Assembly (NCBI GenBank): GCA_048499805.1
Contig: JASNZF010000002.1
Span: forward strand, 186,001-250,000
Direction: 5' to 3'
From: JAWXBA01 sp048499805
Lineage (GTDB): Bacteria; Gemmatimonadota; Gemmatimonadetes; Gemmatimonadales; GWC2-71-9
Length of the DNA: 64,000 nucleotides
Part shown: positions 7,519-16,148 of the stretch, one piece after another
Position numbering within the stretch: position 1 is the first letter of the stretch
Layout: the number at the start of each line of letters is the position of its first letter
The notes under the pieces: model-generated
Seen by the model: only the letters and a program-made list of their open reading frames with translations
Databases searched by the model: none
Told to the model about the DNA's origin: nothing
Program-made: the position numbers and the translations under genes

Positions 7519-9222
7519 TCAGAAGCTCGCGGTTACCGTACCGGAGCATACCATGGTCCCCGCATTGCAGACCTTGTAGGTCGCGGACGCGGTTCCAACG
7601 TCCACCCGGTCGGAGTAGCTGCCGTTGTTGCTGGTGGTGGCGATGATCACCCCATTGCGGTAGACCTCCAGGGACGCTGCCGACGACCCGGTCCAGCTCA
7701 GGTCGGCGAAGCTCCACTTCTTGTTGCCGCGGGTGGAGACGGTCAGGACGATCTGGTCCACGCCGCCGGAACCCGCCGTGACGGTCACGCTCCGCGAGGC
7801 CTGGTCGGTCGCACCGCCATCGTCCGTGACCGTCAGCACGACGGTGTAAGTCCCGGCCGCCGAGAAGGTGTGGCTCGGTGCCGGCCCGGACCCCGTGTTG
7901 GCGCTGCCGGAGTTGGGATCCCCGAAGGTCCACGCATAATCGACGATCGTCCCATCGCTGTCGGAGGATCCGCTGCCGTTGAAGCTGCAGGCCAGGTCCG
8001 TGCAACTCGGGGCAGGGAAGCTCGCCGCGGGGGGCAGGTTGGCCGGGCCGCCGCCTCCGGCCGAGAAGTCGCTGAACAGGAGCAGGTTGGGAGACCCGGT
8101 GCCGGGATTGCCTACCTTGCCGCTGCTCGCGCGGGCCGTGATCGCCGTGGTCACCTGGCCCGGAGCGTAGGTCGGAAAGGCCTGCAGGACGAGTGCGGCC
8201 ACGCCTGCCACGTGGGGGGAGGCCATCGAGGTTCCACTGATCGTGTTGGTCGAGTTGTCGTTGTTCTTCCAGGCGGAGGTGATTCCACTGCCCGGGGCAA
8301 AGAGGTCGAGGCAGGTACCGTAGTTGGAATACGATGCCCGGGTGTCGGAACTCGTGGTGGCGCCGACGGTGATGGCCGCGGCGGCCCGGGCGGGGCTGTA
8401 GTTGCAGGCGTTGGCGCTGCTGTTGCCGGCCGCCACGACGAAGGTGATCCCGCTGTTCACGGCGCTTGCCACCGCGTTGTCCAGCGCGGTGCTGGCCCCG
8501 CCACCCAGCGACATGTTCGCCACGGCGGGGAGGGTCGCGTTGGCCCGCACCCAGTCGATGCCGGCGATGACCCCGCTGGTGCTGCCGGATCCCGAGCAGC
8601 TCAGCACCCGGACGGCGTGGAGACGGACCTGCTTCGCCACCCCGTAGGTGGTGCCGCCAACCGTGCCGGCCACGTGGGTGCCATGGCCGTTGCAGTCATC
8701 GGCGGAGCCCCCCGACGTGATCGCGTCAAAGCCTGGCAGGGCACGCCCGCCGAATTCGGTGTGGCTCTGCCGGATGCCCGTGTCGATGATGTAGGCATTG
8801 ACCCCCGATCCATCGGCACCATAGGTATACCCACCGTCGAGTGGCAGGTTGCGCTGATCGATCCGGTCGAGCCCCCAGGTGGCCCCCGCCTGGGTGGTCG
8901 AGGTGGTCATTTCGCCATCGAGCTCGACGAATGCCACGTTCGGGTTCCGCCGCAGTCCCTCAACCGCCGCCGCCGGGAAGGTGCCGGCGAACCCCTTCAA
9001 GGCGTACTGGTAGGTGTGGCGCAAGGCGCCCCCGCCAGTGGTCGCCAGCTGGCGGGCCAGCCCTGGGGCATCGGTCACCGCGTCGTGGAAGACGACGATG
9101 ACGGCCTGATCGGCTCCGCCGCGGGCCATCAGGGGAATTGCCGAGTCAGAGGGGGTGACAATCTCGCCGCACGCGGCGAGGAGGAGCACGAGGAACAATC
9201 CAACGGAAGGAGGGCGGCGCAT
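7519..9222 (-). CDS. Subtilisin-like S8 protease lipoprotein with PKD domain
   Basis: A 567-residue secreted serine protease. Signal peptide with lipobox LAAC (Cys18) predicts a lipid anchor. Residues 38-105 are an I9-type propeptide/inhibitor ('QAVIVVFHDAV' ... 'NPNVAFVELDGEM'). The S8 domain has the catalytic Asp147 ('IIDTGI'), His180 ('NGHGTHVAGT') and Ser332 ('SGTSMASPHVAG'), closest to the proteinase K branch. A PKD domain (about 405-490, 'WTFGD' and 'GTYTVVLTVTDDGG') and a C-terminal beta domain follow, usually for substrate or surface binding. ATG at 9222 has GGGAG 6-7 bases upstream and places the signal peptide correctly. Confidence 0.93.
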   Translation of the reverse strand: MRRPPSVGLFLVLLLAACGEIVTPSDSAIPLMARGGADQAVIVVFHDAVTDAPGLARQLATTGGGALRHTYQYALKGFAGTFPAAAVEGLRRNPNVAFVELDGEMTTSTTQAGATWGLDRIDQRNLPLDGGYTYGADGSGVNAYIIDTGIRQSHTEFGGRALPGFDAITSGGSADDCNGHGTHVAGTVGGTTYGVAKQVRLHAVRVLSCSGSGSTSGVIAGIDWVRANATLPAVANMSLGGGASTALDNAVASAVNSGITFVVAAGNSSANACNYSPARAAAAITVGATTSSDTRASYSNYGTCLDLFAPGSGITSAWKNNDNSTNTISGTSMASPHVAGVAALVLQAFPTYAPGQVTTAITARASSGKVGNPGTGSPNLLLFSDFSAGGGGPANLPPAASFPAPSCTDLACSFNGSGSSDSDGTIVDYAWTFGDPNSGSANTGSGPAPSHTFSAAGTYTVVLTVTDDGGATDQASRSVTVTAGSGGVDQIVLTVSTRGNKKWSFADLSWTGSSAASLEVYRNGVIIATTSNNGSYSDRVDVGTASATYKVCNAGTMVCSGTVTASF

Positions 9223-9379
9223 GGGGTGTCTCCCTGCGGGGTGGGTACGCATGCCGGGGGGGGACGTCCCTACCCCGAACAGCAATTCCGGGGCCTGCCC
9301 GGGCCCGGCCGGATGCACCGGTTCCCCCCACGGTAGGACGCACGCCGGGCGGCGTCAAGCCGAGGCCCGGCGCCCTGTG

Positions 9380-9387
9380 TAGATTTG
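9380..9387 (+). promoter_or_regulatory. Candidate -10/-7 element TAGATTTG
   Basis: An exact match to the TAnnTTTG element known from Bacteroidetes promoters, in an otherwise GC-rich gap upstream of the aldehyde dehydrogenase gene. No convincing -33 TTTG is seen. It implies a start site near 9393-9395. Confidence 0.4.
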
Positions 9388-9495
9388 ACGCAACAGATGT
9401 CCGATGATCCGGACTCGCTGTCTGCCCTGCCCAGCGATGCCCGGGCCGCGGCTCGACAGGCCTCCCTCCTCTCTTGCACGGGGCAACAGACTCCC

Positions 9496-10986
9496 ATGGC
9501 AAAGACCTTCAAGAACTTCATCGGGGGCCAGTGGGTGGCCCCCTCCACCGAGACCTGGTTCGAGAACCGGAACCCGGCCGACACCAGCGACCTGATCGGC
9601 CGGTTCCCGGACTCCGGTCCGCGCGACATCGCCGCCGCCGTCGCCAGCGCCAAGCGTGGGTTCGCCCAGTGGCGCGCCACGCCCGCCCCGGCTCGGGGCG
9701 ACGTGCTCCGCCGGCTCGGCGAGCTGCTCGTGAAGAACAAGGAGGCCCTCGCCGACGGCATGACCCGGGAAATGGGCAAGGTGCTCGCGGAAACCCGGGG
9801 CGATGTCCAGGAGGGGATCGACACCGCGTGGTATGCCGCCACCGAGGGGCGCCGCCTCTTCGGGCACACTGTCCCCAGCGAGCTGCGCGACAAGTGGGCC
9901 ATGAGCTACCGGCGCCCGATCGGGATCGCCGGCCTGATTACCCCGTTCAACTTCCCACTTGCCATCCCGACCTGGAAGATGTTCCCGGCCCTGGTCTGCG
10001 GGAACGCCGTCATCATCAAGCCCAGCGAGGATGTGCCGCACGCCACCCATCGGCTGGTCGAGCTTCTGCTCGAGGCGGGACTGCCTCCCGAGGTGATCCA
10101 GCTGGTGCACGGCGGGGCGGCAGCGGGCCGGGCGCTGGTCGAGCATCCCGACGTACCGGTGATCTCCTTCACCGGGTCGACCGAGACCGGTTCCTTCATC
10201 GGGGAGACCTGCGGGCGGATGCACAAGCGGCTCTCGCTCGAGATGGGCGGCAAGAACGCGATGCTCGTCATGGCCGACGCCGACCTCGACCTGGCCCTCG
10301 ACGGGGTGCTCTGGGGCGCCTTCGGGACCACCGGGCAGCGCTGCACCGCCACCAGCCGGCTGATCCTCCACAAGGGGATCCACGACCGGTTCCTGAAGCG
10401 CCTCCGCGAGGCCACCGAGGCGCTCACGCTCGGTGACGGGCGCGCGGCCGGGACCGACGTCGGGCCGCTGATCCACGAGGCGGCGCGCCAGAAGGTCGAG
10501 CGGTATGTCCAGGTCGGGCAGGAGGAGGGGCTGACCGTGGTCACCGGTGGCAAGCGGGCGGGTGGGGCGCGGCTGGGGAAGGGGTGGTTCTACCGCCCGA
10601 CCATCCTGGCCGGCGCCACCCCGCGTCACCGCCTGGCGCAGGAGGAGGTCTTCGGTCCCGTGCTCACCGTGCTCAAGGTCGGCTCGCTCAAGGAGGCGAT
10701 CCGGGTCAACAACTCCGTCAAGTATGGCCTCTCCAGCTCGCTCTACACCCGCGACGTGAATGCGGCGTTCCGCGCCATGCAGGATCTCGACAACGGGATC
10801 ACCTACATCAACGCGCCGACGATCGGGGCCGAGGCGCACCTGCCCTTCGGGGGCGTGAAGCAGACCGGCAACGGTCACCGCGAGGGTGGCTGGGAGGTCT
10901 ACGAGTTCTATGCGGAGACCAAGGTCTGCTACGTGGACTACTCCGGCACGCTCCAGCGGGCGCAGATCGACAACTACGCCGAGTGA
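9496..10986 (+). CDS. NAD(P)-dependent aldehyde dehydrogenase
   Basis: A 496-residue ALDH-superfamily enzyme oxidising an aldehyde to an acid; the substrate is not predictable. Catalytic Cys283 is in 'FGTTGQRCTATSR', the general base Glu249 in 'LSLEMGGKN', the oxyanion Asn152 in 'TPFNFPLAIPTW', and the cofactor-binding loop is 'FTGSTETG'. The C-terminal 'HLPFGGVKQTGNGHREGG' matches family spacing. ATG 9496 starts at the family-typical 'MAKTFKNFIGGQW'; in-frame extensions to ATG 9397 or TTG 9385 exist and could be used if transcription starts just ahead of 9397. Transcribed alone, followed by the sigma factor. Confidence 0.93.
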   Translation: MAKTFKNFIGGQWVAPSTETWFENRNPADTSDLIGRFPDSGPRDIAAAVASAKRGFAQWRATPAPARGDVLRRLGELLVKNKEALADGMTREMGKVLAETRGDVQEGIDTAWYAATEGRRLFGHTVPSELRDKWAMSYRRPIGIAGLITPFNFPLAIPTWKMFPALVCGNAVIIKPSEDVPHATHRLVELLLEAGLPPEVIQLVHGGAAAGRALVEHPDVPVISFTGSTETGSFIGETCGRMHKRLSLEMGGKNAMLVMADADLDLALDGVLWGAFGTTGQRCTATSRLILHKGIHDRFLKRLREATEALTLGDGRAAGTDVGPLIHEAARQKVERYVQVGQEEGLTVVTGGKRAGGARLGKGWFYRPTILAGATPRHRLAQEEVFGPVLTVLKVGSLKEAIRVNNSVKYGLSSSLYTRDVNAAFRAMQDLDNGITYINAPTIGAEAHLPFGGVKQTGNGHREGGWEVYEFYAETKVCYVDYSGTLQRAQIDNYAE

Positions 10987-11070
10987 CGTCCGTCACAGAT
11001 GCTGCGCACCCCGTTGCGCGGCATCGGGACTCCGGGTAAGGTTCGACCACCCAGGCGGAGGCGAATGCAG

Positions 11071-11940
11071 ATGCGGCCAATCCAGGTCGGTGCCGGACGG
11101 CGGGCACCCACCTTTGACGAGGGCTCCCTCGATCAGTACCTCCGGGAGATCAGCCGGTATCCGCTCATCAGCCAGGACGAGGAAGTCACCCTCGCCGCCG
11201 CGATCCGCGCCGGGGACGAGGACGCGCTCGACAAGCTGGTCCGGAGCAACCTGCGCTTCGTGGTGTCGGTGGCCAAGAAGTACCAGAACCAGGGGGTCTC
11301 CCTCTCCGACCTGATCAACGAGGGCAACCTCGGCTTGATCCGCGCGGCCCACAAGTTCGATGAGACCAAGGGCATCAAGTTCATCTCCTACGCCGTCTGG
11401 TGGATCCGCCAGTCGATCCTCCAGGCACTGGCCGAACAGAGCCGGATCGTCCGGGTCCCGCTCAATCGCGCCGGGACGCTGCACCGGATCACCCGGCGCA
11501 GTTCCACGCTCCTGCAGGAGCTGGGCCGCGAGCCGACGCCGGCGGAGATCGCCGAGGGGATGGACATCGAGATCGAGGAGGTGCAGAAGACCCTCTCCAT
11601 CTCCCAGAACCACCTGAGTCTCGACGCGCCGATGACGCCGGGCGAGGACAACCGGCTGATGGACTACCTGGCCGACAGCCAGAACCGCGGGCCCGACGCC
11701 GAGACGTTCGAGCACGCCCTGTCGCAATCGATCGAGGAGGTGCTGACCACCCTGAAGGAACGTGAGGCCAAGATCCTCCGCCTCTACTTCGGCCTGGACA
11801 GCCCCGAACCGATGACCCTCGAGGAGATCGGCAGCCTCCTCGGCATCACCCGCGAACGCGTCCGGCAGATCAAGGAGAAGGCGCTCAGCCGCCTGCGCCA
11901 CGTCAGCCGGGCCAAGGCCCTCGAAAGCTTCCTCACCTGA
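11071..11940 (+). CDS. rpoD: RNA polymerase sigma-70 factor, RpoD/SigA-like without region 1.1
   Basis: A 289-residue sigma factor. Region 1.2 is 'GSLDQYLREISRYPLIS', region 2 has 'LRFVVSVAKKYQNQGVSLSDLINEGNLGLIRA' and the 2.3/2.4 'YAVWWIRQSILQALAEQ', region 3 is 'IRVPLN ... LGREPTPAEIAE', and region 4.2 is 'TLEEIGSLLGITRERVRQIKEKALSRLR'. The full primary-sigma core is present but region 1.1 and the non-conserved insert are absent, making it as short as group 2 factors. It may still be the principal sigma. GGAGG at 11057-11061 is nine bases from ATG 11071; an ATG at 11065 is too close. Confidence 0.9.
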   Translation: MRPIQVGAGRRAPTFDEGSLDQYLREISRYPLISQDEEVTLAAAIRAGDEDALDKLVRSNLRFVVSVAKKYQNQGVSLSDLINEGNLGLIRAAHKFDETKGIKFISYAVWWIRQSILQALAEQSRIVRVPLNRAGTLHRITRRSSTLLQELGREPTPAEIAEGMDIEIEEVQKTLSISQNHLSLDAPMTPGEDNRLMDYLADSQNRGPDAETFEHALSQSIEEVLTTLKEREAKILRLYFGLDSPEPMTLEEIGSLLGITRERVRQIKEKALSRLRHVSRAKALESFLT

Positions 11941-11946
11941 GTCCCC

Positions 11947-12450
11947 ATGGCCACCACCAACTCCTTTGACATCTCCACCGGCGCCGACCTCCAGGAGGTC
12001 GACAACGCCGTCAACCAGGCCCAGAAGGAGATCGCCCAGCGATACGACTTCAAGGGCACCGACTGCACCATCGACTTCGATCGCGAGAAGGCCCTCATCA
12101 AGCTCCACGCCGATGATGAGTTCCGCATGGACCAGCTGGTCGACGTCCTGCGCACCAAGATGATCAAGCGCGGCGTGCCGGTGAAGAACCTGAAGATCGG
12201 CGAGAACGAGGCCGCGACCGGCCAGTCGGTGCGCCGCACCATCACCCTCACCCAGGGCATCCCCACCGACATCGCCAAGAAGATCCAGCGGGCGATCAAG
12301 GACCACGGCTTCAAGAAGGTCCAGGCCTCCATCCAGGGCGACGAGATCCGGGTCTCCTCCCCCTCCCGTGACGAGCTCCAGTCGGTCATGGCGTTCCTCC
12401 GCGGCGCGGACTTCGAGCTCGAACTCACCTTTGGCAACTACCGCAGCTGA
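11947..12450 (+). CDS. yajQ: YajQ-family nucleotide-binding protein
   Basis: A 167-residue protein of the UPF0234/YajQ family, two ferredoxin-like halves. Family hallmarks include 'SFDISTGADLQEVDNAVNQAQKEIAQRYDFKGT' at the N-terminus and 'KKIQRAIKDHGFKKVQASIQGDEIRVSS' near the end. Some members bind cyclic di-GMP; others nucleic acids, so the ligand here is open. It follows the sigma factor by 6 bp and is likely co-transcribed. Confidence 0.93.
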   Translation: MATTNSFDISTGADLQEVDNAVNQAQKEIAQRYDFKGTDCTIDFDREKALIKLHADDEFRMDQLVDVLRTKMIKRGVPVKNLKIGENEAATGQSVRRTITLTQGIPTDIAKKIQRAIKDHGFKKVQASIQGDEIRVSSPSRDELQSVMAFLRGADFELELTFGNYRS

Positions 12451-13672
12451 GCGGGCGCGCCCGCGGGCGGCCCTCGCCGCCGCGTGCGGGGCCCTGCTGC
12501 TCTCCTGCGCCCACCTCGAACGCGCCGGCCCGGTGGCACCGCCGCCCCCCGAGGCGGTGCTGCCCCGGGTGCGCGTGGGCCTGGTGGTGGGCGAGTCCCG
12601 CGCCACCATCGGTGGTGGCGCCGCACTGGTCCTGACCCGGCCCGACGGGGTGCCGGTGGGGCGGATCCCCGTCGGCGCCACGGCCACCGTTGCCCTGGCC
12701 GGCCAGGAGCTTCGGATCCAGGTGCCGGGGGGCGTCACGCTGGCGCTCGATGCCGCCGTCGTTTCGGTCGAGGATACCGGCCATGTCCGGGTGGGCGATC
12801 GCGAGTATCGCGGGGTGCTGGACCTGCTCGTGGTCGGGGCCGGGCTCACCGTCGTGAACCGGGTGGCGGTCGAGGACTATCTCGTCGGGGTCGTCAACGC
12901 AGAAATGGGACGGCGCGGCCCGGAGGAGCTGGAGGCGCTGGCGGCACAGGCCGTCATCTCGCGGACCGTTGCCGCCCGTGCCATCGATCGCAGCCCGCAG
13001 CGCGGGTTCGACCTGCTGGCGACCGTCGCCGACCAGGCCTATCTCGGGGTCGCCGCCGAGCTCCCCCAGGGGGCCGACGCCGTGGCCGCCACCCGGGGGA
13101 TCGTGCTGACCTCGGGTGGGGTCCCGATCGATGCCTTCTTCCACTCCACCTGCGGCGGGCGCACTGCCGACCCGACCGAGATCTTTGCGGGGGCCGGTGG
13201 ACGGGGCTACCTGCGGTCGGTGGGCGACCAGGGCCCTGATGGCCGGGACTACTGCGCCATCTCGCCTCGCTACCGGTGGCAGGAATCGTGGACCGGGTCG
13301 GCCCTGACCGCCACCCTCCGCGAGACGCTGCGGCGGCCGGCCCTGGGGACGGTGTCCACCGTGGAGGTCGCCGCGCGCGGCGCAACCGGGCGGGTCATGG
13401 CCATCACCGTCCGGCACGCCGGCGGCCGGGAGTCGGTCGAGGGCGCCAACCCGGTGCGCCAGGTGCTGCGTCCGCCGGGCGGGGGTCTGTTGCGCAGCAG
13501 CCATTTCGACCTCCGGTCGGCCGCTGGCGGGCTGGTGGCCGAGGGCCGGGGTGCTGGACACGGGGTGGGGCTCTGCCAGTGGGGCGCCGTTGGGCGTGCC
13601 CGGGCCGGGGCCGGGTGGGCGGAGATCCTGGCTGCGTACTTTCCCGGTGCGGAACTCGCTCGCCTATATTGA
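12431..13672 (+). CDS. SpoIID/LytB-domain lipoprotein
   Basis: A 413-residue exported protein with a lipobox (LLSC, Cys about residue 25). The SpoIID domain covers about 130-400, with the catalytic-type Glu in 'VVNAEM', the 'HSTCGGRTAD' loop and the terminal 'GHGVGLCQWGA' motif. SpoIID enzymes are lytic transglycosylases acting on peptide-free glycan strands. In non-sporulating Gram-negatives they occur as cell-wall or division-linked proteins. No ATG fits; TTG at 12431 inside the yajQ end gives a normal signal peptide, so the start is less certain than the product. Confidence 0.85.
   Translation: MATTAAERARPRAALAAACGALLLSCAHLERAGPVAPPPPEAVLPRVRVGLVVGESRATIGGGAALVLTRPDGVPVGRIPVGATATVALAGQELRIQVPGGVTLALDAAVVSVEDTGHVRVGDREYRGVLDLLVVGAGLTVVNRVAVEDYLVGVVNAEMGRRGPEELEALAAQAVISRTVAARAIDRSPQRGFDLLATVADQAYLGVAAELPQGADAVAATRGIVLTSGGVPIDAFFHSTCGGRTADPTEIFAGAGGRGYLRSVGDQGPDGRDYCAISPRYRWQESWTGSALTATLRETLRRPALGTVSTVEVAARGATGRVMAITVRHAGGRESVEGANPVRQVLRPPGGGLLRSSHFDLRSAAGGLVAEGRGAGHGVGLCQWGAVGRARAGAGWAEILAAYFPGAELARLY
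13665..13670 (+). promoter_or_regulatory. Candidate -10 element TATATT
   Basis: TATATT overlaps the end of the SpoIID gene, 21 bases before the next ATG (13692). A start about seven bases downstream would leave a very short leader that still holds the AGGAG ribosome site. See the shared element upstream of the tRNA gene. Confidence 0.35.
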
Positions 13673-13691
13673 GGCCAGGAGATTCTTGACC

Positions 13692-14705
13692 ATGAGCGAA
13701 CCAATCCGGCTGGGCATCATCGGCGCGGGGGCCATCGTGCAGGTGGCGCACCTCCCGGTCCTCAAGCGACTCAAGGGGATCGAGGTGGCCGCGATCTGCG
13801 ACACCGACCTGCCCAAGGCCCGCGCCCTCGCCGAGCGGTACCAGGTTCCGGGGGTCTTCGACGACCTCCAGGACCTGCTTGCGCACGAGTCGCTGGATGC
13901 GCTGCTGCTCTGCACGCCCAACCACATGCATGAGCCCCACATCCTTGCCGGGCTTTCCGCCGGACTCCATGTCCTGGTCGAGAAGCCGCTGGCCATGTCG
14001 ACCGCCAGCGCCCAGAAGCTCGTGCGGGCCGCCGAGCGGCGCGACCGGGTCGTCATGGTCGGGATGAGCCACCGCTACCGCCCCGATGCCCAGGCGATCC
14101 GGCAGTTCGTCCTCAACGGCGAATTGGGCGAGATCGACAGCGTGCGCGGCAGCTGGCACGTTGCCCGGCCCTCGCGCGCCCAGTTCGGCTGGCGGCAGCG
14201 GCGGGAGCAGGCCGGGGGCGGCGTCATGCTGGACCTCGGGCTCACCGTCCTCGACCTGGCGCTCTGGCTGGTCGGCAATCCCCGGCCGATCCGGGTCAGT
14301 GCGTCGCTCAGCCGGGCGGGCCGCGGGGAGCGTGCAATCGAGCAGTCGGGCAGCGCGTTCGTCGTCTGCGAGAACGATCTCGCGATCTTCCTCGACGTGA
14401 CCTGGCGCAACATCGGCGACGGCGAGCGCTTCGGGGTCGGGATTCGCGGCAGCAAGGGCAGCGCCGGGATCAACCCGCTGCAGGTGTGGAAGGAAATGCA
14501 CGGGATGCCGCACGATGTCTCGCCGACCGGGTCGGGAAGCCGGGAGAACCCCTACACGGCGTCGTTCCGCGCCCAGTGGGCCCACTTCATGGCCGCCGTC
14601 GCCGGTGCGGCCCCGGCCCCGCCGCTCCAGGACCACATCGTGCTGCACGAGGTGCTCGAGGCCATCTACAAGTCCGCCGAGACGGGACGCGACGTCCTGC
14701 TGTGA
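13692..14705 (+). CDS. Gfo/Idh/MocA-family oxidoreductase
   Basis: A 337-residue NAD(P)-dependent sugar or polyol dehydrogenase-type enzyme. The N-terminal Rossmann domain has 'IRLGIIGAGAIVQVAHLPVL' (GxGxxx nucleotide loop) and 'LLLCTPNHMHEPHI'. The conserved 'EKPLAMS' Lys lies near residue 100, and the C-terminal alpha/beta domain has 'GGGVMLDLGLTVLDLALWL', where the usual GGG..D.G.H.D pattern has Thr-Val-Leu-Asp, so the family's catalytic His is replaced. AGGAG lies ten bases before ATG 13692. Substrate unknown. Its stop overlaps the next start (GTGA). Confidence 0.88.
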   Translation: MSEPIRLGIIGAGAIVQVAHLPVLKRLKGIEVAAICDTDLPKARALAERYQVPGVFDDLQDLLAHESLDALLLCTPNHMHEPHILAGLSAGLHVLVEKPLAMSTASAQKLVRAAERRDRVVMVGMSHRYRPDAQAIRQFVLNGELGEIDSVRGSWHVARPSRAQFGWRQRREQAGGGVMLDLGLTVLDLALWLVGNPRPIRVSASLSRAGRGERAIEQSGSAFVVCENDLAIFLDVTWRNIGDGERFGVGIRGSKGSAGINPLQVWKEMHGMPHDVSPTGSGSRENPYTASFRAQWAHFMAAVAGAAPAPPLQDHIVLHEVLEAIYKSAETGRDVLL

Positions 14706-15958
14706 GCGCCCCCACCCCGTGGGCCCTGGTACGCGCGGTCCTGCTCGGCAGCCTCGTGGCCGCGGGGCCTGCCACGTCCCAGGTGCCGTCCCCCATCGCC
14801 CCAACCCCGGTGACGATTGCGCTGGTGACCATCGGCCCTGGCGCCGCTGCCTGGGAACGGTTCGGCCACAACCTCCTCCGGGTCCGCGGCGGCCCGGAGC
14901 AGCTGGACCGGGTCTGGGACTGGGGGCGCTTCAGCTTTGACACCGAGCGGTTCTTCATCCGCTTTGCGCAGGGAGACCTCCGCTACTGGATGCAGGGCGC
15001 GGACGGGGCAGGCACGGTGGCCTGGTACGCGAACACCGGCCGCACCATCCGGGAGCAGCACCTCGCCCTGACCCAGGACCAGGCCACGCAACTGCTCGAC
15101 TTCCTCCGGTGGAATGACACCGACGAGCATCGCTACTACCAGTACCACTACTACAACGACAATTGCTCCACCCGGATCCGGGACGCCCTCGACGCGGTCC
15201 TGGGTGGGGCGCTCCGCGCGCGCACCGATACCGTCATCACCCCGTGGAGCTATCGCCAGGCCACCCAGCGACTCAACCAGCACAACCCGTTGCTCTACTT
15301 CGGTCTGACGACCCTGCTGGCGGGAACCACCGACCGGAAGATGACCGGCTGGGAAGAGATGTTCCTCCCCGCCGGACTCGAGCGCTGGGTGCGGGAACTC
15401 TCGGTCACCGATGTCGCGGGCGTTCCGGGACCACTGGTGGCGTCGGAGACGATCATCGCCGAGGGAGGGCGCTTCCCCCTGCCGGACACGCCGGGACGGT
15501 GGTGGCCCGGGTTCCTCGCGGTTGGAGCGGCGATCGGGCTTGCCCTGGCTGGCAGCGGACGGACCCGGGACCGCCTGGGCCGGGCATTTCTTCCATTGGC
15601 CGCGGGCTACACCTTCGCGGCAGGGTTGCTGGGCCTGATCATGGCGCTCCTCTGGTCGGTGTCGGGACACCAGGTCGCCTGGCGCAACGAAAACCTGTGG
15701 CAGTTCAACCTGGCGGCCCTGGCGCTGCTCCCGCTGCTTCCGGCGGGGGCCCGGGGCGCGGGCCCCAGGGCAAGGGCAGCGCTCCGGCTGGGACAGCTCA
15801 TCGTCGGCTGCTCGGTGCTCGGAGTCGTGCTGAAGGCCCTGCCGGGGTTCGCGCAGCAGAACTGGGACGTGATCGCGCTGGCGGTGCCGGCCAACGTGGG
15901 ACTGCTGGTCGGACTGATGGGGCGGGAGAGGTCGGCGGTGGGAGGCGAGAGGGAGTGA
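14702..15958 (+). CDS. DUF4105 (Lnb-type periplasmic domain) membrane protein
   Basis: A 418-residue protein. After a signal peptide (cleavage near 'ATSQ', about 27), residues 40-270 carry the DUF4105/Lnb N-terminal signature: 'WERFGHNLLRV' and the Asn-Cys motif 'YHYYNDNCSTRIRDAL', resembling a papain-like/NlpC fold with a Cys-His pair. Four or more membrane helices occupy the C-terminal third. The family is common in Bacteroidetes and relatives; function unproven. GTG 14702 overlaps the previous stop. The stop codon is the first unit of a heptad array. Confidence 0.85.
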   Translation: MSAPTPWALVRAVLLGSLVAAGPATSQVPSPIAPTPVTIALVTIGPGAAAWERFGHNLLRVRGGPEQLDRVWDWGRFSFDTERFFIRFAQGDLRYWMQGADGAGTVAWYANTGRTIREQHLALTQDQATQLLDFLRWNDTDEHRYYQYHYYNDNCSTRIRDALDAVLGGALRARTDTVITPWSYRQATQRLNQHNPLLYFGLTTLLAGTTDRKMTGWEEMFLPAGLERWVRELSVTDVAGVPGPLVASETIIAEGGRFPLPDTPGRWWPGFLAVGAAIGLALAGSGRTRDRLGRAFLPLAAGYTFAAGLLGLIMALLWSVSGHQVAWRNENLWQFNLAALALLPLLPAGARGAGPRARAALRLGQLIVGCSVLGVVLKALPGFAQQNWDVIALAVPANVGLLVGLMGRERSAVGGERE

Positions 15959-16020
15959 GAGGTAAGAGGTAAGAGGTAAGAGGTAAGAGGTAAGAGGTAG
16001 GAGGTAGGAGGTAGGAGGTA
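15958..16020. repeat. AGAGGTA heptanucleotide tandem array
   Basis: Nine perfectly phased 7-bp units: six AGAGGTA followed by three GGAGGTA. The array starts on the last base of the DUF4105 stop codon and ends 20 bp before a hairpin. A related array occurs at 44033-44191. Confidence 0.95.
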
Positions 16021-16040
16021 AGAGGGCAGGAGGAAAGCGG

Positions 16041-16080
16041 ATGGGGCGGCCCGGCATCTCCTGATGCCAGACCGCCCCAT
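16041..16080. terminator. Hairpin between convergent genes, part of repeat element
   Basis: A 17-base arm (16041-16057) pairs with 16064-16080: nine outer base pairs, a small internal mismatch and five inner pairs around CTCCTG. It likely terminates the DUF4105 operon and, from the other side, the CsgG-like gene. Its left arm shares GGGCGGCCCGRCATC with the hairpin at 44107-44135. Confidence 0.7.
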
Positions 16081-16148
16081 TGGACTTGGCGTGGGTGCAA
16101 TCGCCCGGCACCATGCCACAGTGTCGGGCTGCTGCCAGCCTCCGGCGT

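Noticed and set aside
9385..9495. Extended N-terminus of the aldehyde dehydrogenase
   Set aside because: The 37 extra residues are low in family similarity and the family start is at 9496; kept only as an alternative.
15958..16020. Heptad array considered as CRISPR
   Set aside because: Units are 7 bp, contiguous and without spacers; no cas genes.
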